Source: Haplomitrium mnioides | Taxonomy: Eukaryota > Marchantiophyta > Haplomitriopsida > Calobryales | DNA length: 26,516 bases | Reading direction: 5' to 3' | Assembly: GCA_049999725.1 (NCBI GenBank) | Contig: JBNGIS010016857.1 | Location: 1 to 26,516, forward strand | Shown here: in pieces, positions 20,420 to 26,516 of the stretch | Position numbering within the stretch: position 1 is the first letter of the stretch | How the letters are laid out: each line of letters begins with the position of its first letter | Made by a program: the position numbers and the translations under genes | The notes under the pieces: generated by a model | Told to the model about the DNA's origin: nothing | The model's input: only the letters and a program-made list of their open reading frames with translations | Databases searched by the model: none

Positions 20420-20635
20420 TGTTGAAATGTCGAGCTCTAATAGGCTGCCAAGCTGAGTTGGCAGCCCCCTTAGTTTAGTTAGGGTTTGTAATATATCTGG
20501 GGCCGATTGGAGTTGCGGGAGAGCACTCCTCTCTTGTTGTATTATTGAGGCCATTAGAGCCATCTATGAATATAGAGAATTTCTCCATTCCTTGAGTGTA
20601 TGTGATTTCGTGAGTTGAGCGCAATGATTTTGACA
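20420..20635 (+). mobile_element. Copia 3' LTR, about 216 bp
   Basis: It begins TGTTGAAAT and I end it at ATTTTGACA (20,627-20,635), which gives near-complementary terminal inverted repeats (7 of 9). A TATA-like word lies at about 20,491. The right boundary is supported independently: minus-strand gypsy RT reads up to 20,636 and is lost in the LTR. No target-site duplication can be tested because the left end is missing. Confidence 0.8.
20443..20466. other. Perfect 9-bp stem-loop in the copia LTR
   Basis: GGCTGCCAA (20,443-20,451) and TTGGCAGCC (20,458-20,466) are exact reverse complements around the 6-base loop GCTGAG. It lies in the U3 part, before the TATA-like word. It could be a protein-binding palindrome of the LTR promoter or a chance inverted repeat. 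Confidence 0.85.
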
Positions 20636-21085
20636 GTTTTTAGCACATTACTTAGGTTGATACAAATTTTCCAATAGCCACTTCAAAGATCCAACTTAGG
20701 AAATAATCGCGCACCACTCAATTGATACAACGAATCATCAATACGAAGTAGAAGATAGGCATTCTTCACTATTGGAATATTCAAGGGTCGATAATCTATA
20801 CAAAGACAAAATCCACCATCTTTTTTGGGTACAAAGAATACTAAAGCTCTCTAACGTGAAGTACTATGTTGGATGAAATTTTTTTCAAGAAGATTCGTCA
20901 ATTTCTTTCAAAGCTCCTCTAATTCTTGTGGTGATAACCGATATATAGGTCGAATACAATGAGTACTTTCTAGTATCAACTAAATCAAAAAAGGAATTCC
21001 TCAATCATCTGGTAGCCTCTTTGGCTAATCCTTTGGAAATACATCCCCAAACTCCTTCAAAATATTATCTATCATTGAGGTAGGC
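20636..21085 (-). pseudogene. RT N-terminus of gypsy copy 2
   Basis: The end of the pre-RT linker reads IDNILKEFGDVFPKD, followed after stops by RLSPQELEEL and FIQHSTS. RT motif 1 is [18 protein letters not shown], then [17 protein letters not shown], then [12 protein letters not shown] with the catalytic Asp, a stop in place of the usual Arg, and SGYWKICI. The reading ends at NVLKT, the start of the V-x-K-T-A-F motif, where the copia LTR begins. RT core motifs after this point, including YxDD, are absent from this copy. Confidence 0.82.
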
Positions 21086-21249
21086 GTATGTTTTCCTCCC
21101 TCCTTACTGAAGTCTATAGGCTTGATCCAAACATCAAAGGCATGCAGCTCTTGCTCCACTGAATTAATATGTTGAACAACTTTAGGCTTCTTCACCAACA
21201 ATGTCGAACACCTCAAAAAAACATTTTTTACCTTGTAAGATAGCTTGAA

Positions 21250-21525
21250 TCAAGGCAACCTTAGAATGATGTCATATTGTACAGGTGAAATAACAAATTG
21301 CATAGATTTTGCGTACTCTATTCCAATTCTTAGAAGGAATGGCTTTTGAGAGTGAAACATGTTGTGCTTTTGGCCATTGGCCACAATCACAACACTCCCT
21401 TTGATAGGCCTAAATTTTGCTTTGATTATCTTAGCAAAACGTACTGACATAAAATTTTTAGAACTTCCACTATCCACCAACATTCTACAAGAGTGCTCCT
21501 CAATCATACCATCAAGATGAAACAA
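21250..21525 (-). pseudogene. Aspartic protease of gypsy copy 2
   Basis: A 91-codon open frame reads GMIEEHSCRMLVDSGSSKNF, with DSG intact (Asp codon at about 21,474-21,472). It continues with FAKIIKAKFRPIKGSVVIVANGQ and FVISPVQYDIILRLP, the latter matching the DIILG-like end of gypsy protease in altered form. The open frame is itself uninterrupted, but flanking Gag and RT are broken. This is the only gypsy protease in the window with its catalytic triplet preserved. Confidence 0.82.
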
Positions 21526-21529
21526 GGTA

Positions 21530-22140
21530 CCTTAATTCTTGTCAAAATTTTAACTTCACTGAAGCTTGCAAAGTTTTGAGTACATTGTTCGAATGGTTGA
21601 GGATGTGACATAGCTTCTGTAGCAATAAGTAATGAGTCATCCCGCTCCGCTATGCGCATTGCTTCTTCTAATTGAGCATGATCTCTCATTGTAGAATCCA
21701 TTCTCGTGTAGGCTTCAATTTTCAATAAAATAGTCTAGTGTTTATTCTTCACTTATATTAGGAATTTGCATAATTGTATTCTAAAAAGGTGTAGCATATA
21801 TTCTTATTGTACCAAGTTGTTTTAATTCGACCAGTCGATCTCTTGCTACATTTGAAACATTTACAACCCTAAATCTTGAAATTTCCACTTCTTTGAATTC
21901 ACATCAAGAAACAATAGGAGCAACAAATCTATGTTGTGCTTATTCTATTTGATATCTTTACCAAGTCTTTGCAATTCCTTCTAATTGACTTATCAAAAAT
22001 AGAATTTGTCAACCATCTTTTCTAGTGTTTGTAGCTTCAAAATATTGCTCACAAACAAATATAAAGCTCTCAGATGCACAACAAATCATCTTTCTATTAT
22101 ATGATTTTGGCATTGGAAATCGCCATAACTTTCTTCTTCT
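21530..22140 (-). pseudogene. Gag of gypsy copy 2
   Basis: Read from the right: SESFIFVCEQYFEATNTRKDG, then LEGIAKTW, then NVARDRLVELKQLGTIRIYATPF, NTIMQIPNISEE and TLDYFIEN, and finally AQLEEAMRIAERDDSLL. This is the standard retrotransposon Gag layout, with a capsid helix with E-x-Y-F, an L-E-G-x-A-x-x-W segment, an A-R-x-x-L-x-x-L-x-Q helix, and the E-A-M-R-I-A-E-R helix before the knuckle. Several stops and shifts interrupt it. The zinc knuckle itself is not clear. The start codon is not determinable. Confidence 0.72.
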
Positions 22141-22264
22141 CAAAAACTTGCTCTTTCTTTTATTCTCACTTCCAAAATACATAAAATATGTTTAAGCTAT
22201 TGTTGTATTGCTTGAACCTCTACCTCTTGATTCTCTATGTAACTCACTATCAAAAAGATTTATA

Positions 22265-22275
22265 GCTCTATACCA
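22265..22275 (-). other. Primer-binding site of gypsy copy 2
   Basis: On the minus strand TTGGTATAGAGC follows the LTR end TTTTACA directly. The plant initiator-Met tRNA match is TGGTATCAGAGC, so this copy has lost one C. Its place between LTR and gag supports the assignment. Confidence 0.68.
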
Positions 22276-22440
22276 ATGTAAAAGAACTCAAAGACCAAAT
22301 CCAAATAAGCAAGAACTCATAGTGAACTTTAATAGAGTTCTTCAACCAAATGCCAATAAAGAAAGCAAAAGCCAAGCAACCAAAGAACCCAAGTGATTTG
22401 AAAGGAACTCCAGAATGAAAAGTGAGGCTATGAAGCCATT

Positions 22441-22450
22441 CTATTTATAC
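22441..22450 (-). promoter_or_regulatory. TATA box in the LTR of gypsy copy 2
   Basis: GTATAAATAG on the minus strand, about 250 bases into the LTR and 165 bases before its end, a normal distance for the U3/R border. Transcription would begin near 22,410-22,420. Confidence 0.6.
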
Positions 22451-22477
22451 AAGAGAAGAAGTTGTCATCCTCTTTAC

Positions 22478-22594
22478 TCACTTAGAAGTCACTTCTAATT
22501 TCAACCCTAGAATTGATCACTTAGAAATCACTTCTAACTTCAACCCTAAAATTACTCACTTAGAAGTCACTTCTAATTTCAATTCTAAAAGCTC
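22478..22594. repeat. Three-copy 39-bp tandem repeat in the LTR
   Basis: Units 22,478-22,516, 22,517-22,555 and 22,556-22,594 each begin tcacttagaa. They share tcacttctaa followed by ttcaa and differ at a handful of positions. They lie upstream of the TATA box on the minus strand, where U3 enhancer repeats are often found. Confidence 0.93.
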
Positions 22595-22698
22595 TAAAAG
22601 TAACTTTGAAGACAAGTAATATTATCTTAATTCAACCTTAAAAATAACCATTTACCACTTCCTTCACTCCTATCTATTTTCTTATAAATAACATAACA

Positions 22699-22769
22699 TC
22701 ATGTTTGTACTATTACAACAACTATACCTATATATGATTGGAGAAAATTTGATAAAAAAAAAAAGATGC
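22699..22769. other. Short spacer between gypsy copies 2 and 3
   Basis: AT-rich sequence with an A11 run and no feature I can name. It marks the junction between two oppositely oriented gypsy pieces. Confidence 0.5.
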
Positions 22770-23550
22770 GGTATTTTTTGAGGCTTATACATGAGGTCCA
22801 AATTGAAAATTAAGACTCCAAGAACAAAGTTCCACATGAACTTCCAGGGGTTTTGAAGGAGTTCCATGATGTTTTCCCAATAATTTACCTCATGGTTTGC
22901 CATCTAAATGATGCATTGATCACAAAATTGAGGTTATTTTAGAAAGTACTTCACCACGCAAAGCACTATATCATTTGCCTCTTCATGAATTGGAAGAATG
23001 CAAATTTCATATCACTAAATTCTTGGAGAATGGATTTATTCAACTAAACATCTCTCTTTATGATGCCCTGATATTATTTGTGAAAAAGATAGATGGGAGT
23101 ATGAGGATGTGTATTGACTACCAAATATTTAATTAGCAAACAATGAAAAATAAATATCCATTACCAAGAATGGATGATTTATTTGATCAACTTCAAGAAG
23201 CAAACTACTTTACAAAGTTGGATTTGAGAAGTGAATATAATCAAATCCAAATTGCAAATGGTGATGTGCAAAAAAATAGCATTTTGTAGCCAATATAGGC
23301 ATTTTGAATTTATTGTTATGCTTTTTGGATTACCTAATACTCCTCCAACCTTTATGAGTCTTATGAATGATATTTTTCAATCTTATTTAAATAAGTTTGT
23401 TATTATCTTTTTGCATGATATTATTATTTACAACAAAAATCTTCAAGAGCATCAACAACACATTTGTATGGTATTGAAGGTACTTTGTGAGCACAAGCTA
23501 TATATTATGATGTCAAAATATGAAATTGGAAAGAGGAAGGTTGATATACT
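22770..23550 (+). pseudogene. Ty3/gypsy reverse transcriptase fragment (copy 3)
   Basis: Linker KVPHELPGVLKEFHDVFP leads into RT: LHELEECKFHITKFLENGFI, ALILFVKKIDGSMRMCIDY, a [34 protein letters not shown]. After a frameshift near 23,270 it reads RHFEFIVMLFGLPNTPPTF, MNDIFQ, FVIIFLHDIIIYNKNLQEHQQH and KYEIGKRKVDIL, where homology ends. The YxDD box is FLHD: the first catalytic Asp is His. The fragment matches copy 1 RT on the opposite strand closely at both protein and DNA level. It has no LTR, gag or integrase attached. Confidence 0.93.
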
Positions 23551-24585
23551 GGTCAATATGCGAGGATCTTGGATCATTCCTACTAGGGATCTAAGCTATA
23601 AGTGTTTTATTGTCACAATTTCACCATTTCCAGTCACTTAAGGCTGACTAAGACCTTTGGACCAGCCTTTTTGCTGATCTATCCTCACTCCTTTACTCTC
23701 CTCCAACCCACAACCCAAGGAAAAACAACTCTCAAACACTTAGTAGGTAAAACTTAAACCCTTTCTTCCTCATGAGTGGGCACTCATTCACTTGCCTCTT
23801 CTCAGAACACAAGCAGGGCCCTTCTCGATTTCAGGTACTCACCTCCCTTCTTGCCCTCAAGATTGCTCCCGCAGCTGAATCACAATCGATGCCACTCCTT
23901 CACTTTTCTCTTCAGTACTGCTCCTCCAGCCATTGATAGTGAGCTTTGACTTCAATGCATATCACCATTAATCCACTTGCAGCTTTGAATTGTGCTCCAG
24001 CTAGGTTAGAAGCCTAAAGAACTAAGACATACACAAGCAGATTTCTATAGGCAATTTTTAAGCTAGAATTTCAGAAGGTCACTCTTTCTCATCTTATTGT
24101 CCTTCAGCCAAGAAGTTTAGTAGCCCTTTCTGAAACCTTGAACCTTCACTCACTAGATATCCACCCACTCCTACATGAATAGGATTAGTTCTCTCTTGCA
24201 CAAACTCCTAATCCCACATGCAATGTTCAAGGATACCCCTCATTGCAACATTCATGGCTACTAGATCTGGAATATGCCCAACAAATTCTGAACCCCTGCT
24301 CACTTCCCTACATTCAGAGCAGGCACTTCTTTTCTGACTACAACACGTTCATGAGTTTTCCTTTACTCTAACATTCAACAATTCAGATGTTCATATCCTT
24401 TTCAGCATTCATACATTTAAAGCACCAAGGGACATCCCACCCTCTCCATTTCAAATAAGAATTCAAATTTCTTTACTTCATAGATTCACAATTCTGAATT
24501 CAAATCTAGCAATGCTGGAATTCCTGAATTGCAAAGGTGAGTGGTTGCTCTCCATCAATTCTTTCTCTCTTTCATACACATGAGA

Positions 24586-24588
<3 letters not shown>

Positions 24589-24618
<30 letters not shown>
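24589..24618. repeat. (CT)15 microsatellite
   Basis: An uninterrupted CT run within the LTR-like part of repeat Y. Confidence 0.97.
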
Positions 24619-24621
<3 letters not shown>

Positions 24622-24734
24622 AAAATCTCATTTGCAACTATCCACTCACAAGAAGAATAATTGCCAAAACATCAGTTATCCCCTTCCATTGATCACTACT
24701 AACATTCTATATAAGAACCTATTGTTCTGTATCT

Positions 24735-24820
24735 AACTACTTTTATATGAGCTTCTACACTATTACTCTAACTTATGAACTACTTTTATATGAGCTTCTA
24801 CACTATTACTCTAACTTATG
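24735..24820. repeat. Exact 43-bp tandem duplication
   Basis: Units 24,735-24,777 and 24,778-24,820 both start aactacttttatatgagc and end ctaacttatg, with no differences. The identity implies a recent duplication inside old repeat Y. Confidence 0.97.
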
Positions 24821-26243
24821 ACTAATAACAGTAACTAGACCCACTATCCAACTACTATCAATTGACATATAAGCACTAATCTACATATAATCACTTAAAA
24901 CTGACATTCTAACTAAATGCTAATACCTTACTTCACCCAGAACCGGATTTGCAAAACACCTCCCCATTACGGTCTTCATCTGATTCAGTTTCTCCTAAAT
25001 TATCTCGTATATTTCTTATAAGAACCTTACAAGGCTCCCCTTCATTAACTCAATATAAGAACTCGCTCATAAGTTGGACTTGCACTAACTCTTCAAATAG
25101 TTTGTTATAAAAACAACGCATTTGCTCATTGTAAAGCAAGGATAATCGTGCAGGCCTTCCTTCATCGGGGACCTCCTGCACAAACGGTCTCCTTATTTGA
25201 ATACTTCAGGGCAGCAGGTCGTCATCGCACATGCCTCCTTTCTTTCCTTCTTCATAGATCAATTCTTGCAGCATCGGGGTAATTGCACAGACGCCCTCCT
25301 TATTCAAACGCTTCCATGCAGTAGGTCATCAACACAAGGCTTCCTTCATAGCCTCCTCATCCAAACACTTCAGCGCAGCATGGAGACAATTGCGCAGAGC
25401 TTCCTTCATACACCCTGAATCCTTCTTCACAGATCGATTCTTGCAGCAGGGTATTCACCGCAGGGACATTTGCAACCTTTCCTTCATATCATCTCCCTCT
25501 TTGCTGCAAAGCGATAGCCGAAGCCTCGCTAGTTGGGAATTCCTCCTTTTGGACTTCATTCGTACTCAGCATCTTCATCTTTCGCAGAGGGGCTTCACAT
25601 CGGGATAGGGACCCTTCATCTGCTAGGGACTTCATTCGTGCTACCTCCCAGATGGATTCTTCATCTGAGAGGGATTCTCCTTCAGAGATCAATTTCTTGC
25701 AGTTGGTCATCAACGCAGGGTCAATTCATGCTCATGCGGCCTTCTTGCTGTTTCAGCTGCTTGCCAACCTCTCCATGGCTCGTGAGCTTGCAGGGGATGT
25801 GGACATCAGCAACAACCAAGCTGCTCGCTTGATTCGTAGCTCTTCCTTTCCCTTCACTCTTCAATGCTCCATGTCTTTCGTTCGTGCCAGTCTATCGCTG
25901 ATCATCATCTCCACCATGACTTCAATCAGCCGAGCAATTCAAAAGGGTGATCGCCACTGATATCTGCAAGAAACAACCATCGATTGTTGCTACGATTCTG
26001 CATTTCGAAATCCATTTGTTCAAATAATATAAATTTGTATCGCTTGGCTGCTCTTCACGGGAGACCTCCTTCCTCAATAAATAATTCTTCACAGCCCATA
26101 GCCATTCTACTGGAGACCTCCTTACTCAATAATTCTTCAGAGCCCATAACCATTCCTCAAAACAATCTTCATCCATTGCAAACTCTCTATTGAGACCACA
26201 CTCAAGGAGCAACGAGAACAAATAGAGGAGCTTGTTGCGCTCT

Positions 26244-26269
26244 GCTCGCTGGCATAGCGAGCCTATGCC
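26244..26269. other. Two overlapping, mutually exclusive perfect hairpins
   Basis: GCTCGCT-GGCAT-AGCGAGC (26,244-26,262) and GGCATAG-CGAGC-CTATGCC (26,251-26,269) each have a 7-bp perfect stem and 5-base loop, and they share bases, so only one can form at a time. It stands out as GC-rich in AT-rich surroundings. Confidence 0.85.
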
Positions 26270-26336
26270 GGTTAGATAATTAGTCCAATTAGTTTTGCCC
26301 ATTGGGATGAACGGTGTATACAACAAATTAGCTTCT

Positions 26337-26467
26337 TGTTATAGAACATAGTATACCCCTATATATAGAGGGGCATGGATGTATACATAAGGGGAACCTT
26401 TGACCCCTCACTATCAATCAATCTATCTATCACTGTGTGTGGAGGAACGTATGGAATAGCGCAATGG

Positions 26468-26498
<31 letters not shown>

Positions 26499-26516
26499 AT
26501 GCATGTACCACAACAC
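26337..26516 (+). mobile_element. LTR B, same family as LTR A (cut by the window end)
   Basis: It starts TGTTATAGAACATAG and contains a TATATATAG core flanked by CCCCT and AGGGG. ATGGATGTA, a CT run, and CTCTGTGTAATGCATGTACCACAACA follow. LTR A shows the same chain: TGTTATAG, TATATATAGA, ATGGATGTA, CTCTCTGTGTG, ACATGCATACGACAACA. No polypurine tract precedes it, so it is either the 5' LTR of an element extending right of the window or a solo LTR. Confidence 0.68.
26468..26493. repeat. (CT)13 microsatellite inside LTR B
   Basis: An uninterrupted CT run at the place where LTR A has a shorter, interrupted one (about 490-509). Confidence 0.95.

Larger units (their letters stand above)
15264..20635 (+). 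mobile_element. Ty1/copia retrotransposon lacking a visible 5' LTR
   Basis: The order is purine-rich leader, gag, protease, integrase, RT, RNase H, polypurine tract and 3' LTR. Integrase before RT is diagnostic of copia. From 17,043 to beyond 20,372 pol stays in one frame, broken only by nonsense codons. Gag has one frameshift and several stops. A 5' LTR matching the 3' LTR (TGTTGAAATGTCGAGC...) is not found upstream, nor a PBS. The right end abuts minus-strand gypsy RT sequence, so the element was inserted in gypsy copy 2. The assigned left end is a guess based on composition. Confidence 0.93.
20636..22698 (-). mobile_element. Ty3/gypsy element copy 2 (5' half), truncated in RT by the copia insertion
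   Basis: Reading leftward from 22,698 on the minus strand come an LTR, a near-perfect initiator-Met PBS, gag, protease with intact DSG, and the first part of RT, which stops at 20,636. Gag and RT differ in type from copy 1, so this is another gypsy lineage. The rest of RT, RNase H, integrase and the 3' LTR should appear left of the copia element if the nest were intact, but they do not. Confidence 0.82.
22277..22698 (-). mobile_element. 5' LTR of gypsy copy 2, about 420 bp
   Basis: On the minus strand the LTR starts TGTTATG (22,698) and ends TTTTACA (22,277), next to the PBS. It contains a good plant TATA box, GTATAAATAG (22,450-22,441), and a triple 39-bp tandem repeat upstream of it. The left terminus is less certain than the right, since another TGTTG start occurs about 22 bases further out. 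Confidence 0.65.
23560..26240 (-). repeat. Repeat Y: LTR-like part (about 24,480-24,990) and pyrimidine-rich block
   Basis: On the minus strand a purine-rich block (26,240 down to about 25,000) ends in ATGGGGAGG followed by TGTTTTGC (about 24,980), a good polypurine tract-LTR junction. The LTR-like part after it has TTTAGTTAGAATG, a 43-bp tandem duplication, TATA-like TTATATAG and a GA microsatellite. Landmarks and order match repeat X, so both are copies of one family in the same orientation. Open frames of 60-100 codons in the block have no domains. The stretch 23,560-24,480 is pyrimidine-rich with no further signal. Confidence 0.5.

Noticed and set aside
22478-22594. Three-unit repeat as a CRISPR array
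   Set aside because: Units are contiguous without unique spacers, the context is a plant LTR, and no cas genes are present.

Overview
The window looks like a stretch of plant nuclear heterochromatin, most likely from an angiosperm. Evidence for this is a plant-type Ty1/copia polyprotein, Ty3/gypsy chromovirus domains including a chromodomain, a primer-binding site close to the plant initiator-Met tRNA match, a LINE-like ORF1 remnant, AT-rich spacers and a 100-N scaffold gap. I find no convincing host gene, tRNA, rRNA or CRISPR array. Every coding signal I can name belongs to a decayed retroelement.

Layout. 1-560: the 3' end of a copia-type element (polypurine tract, then an LTR). 560-2,230: AT-rich spacer holding a frameshifted LINE-like ORF1 (DUF4283-like plus a ruined CCHC knuckle). 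2,230-4,915: a pyrimidine-rich repeat ('X') read best on the minus strand, with an assembly gap whose two flanks are identical. 5,395-6,085: a plus-strand gypsy RNase H fragment. 6,086-10,490: no recognisable genes, several short tandem repeats, and a purine-rich plus-strand block at about 8,160-9,990. 10,780-14,950: an old minus-strand chromovirus ('copy 1') with gag, protease, RT, RNase H, integrase and chromodomain in the normal order. 15,264-20,635: a plus-strand copia element with purine-rich leader, gag, pol, polypurine tract and 3' LTR but no visible 5' LTR. 20,636-22,698: a second minus-strand gypsy element ('copy 2': RT N-terminus, protease, gag, PBS, LTR), broken inside RT by the copia element. 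22,770-23,550: a third gypsy RT ('copy 3'), plus strand, the same family as copy 1. 23,560-26,240: pyrimidine-rich repeat 'Y', a diverged relative of X. 26,337-end: an LTR related to the one at 373.

How it fits together. This is nested and rearranged retroelement debris. The copia element is the youngest large piece: its pol frame runs 3.3 kb with no frameshift but seven nonsense codons, mostly TAG. The gypsy copies carry both frameshifts and stops and are older. The absence of the copia 5' LTR and of the rest of copy 2 implies a deletion after nesting. I did not find a new functional system. The most useful observations are the probable false assembly gap, the nonsense spectrum of the copia element, the nested junction at 20,635/20,636, the inverted pair of RT fragments, and the X/Y repeat family.
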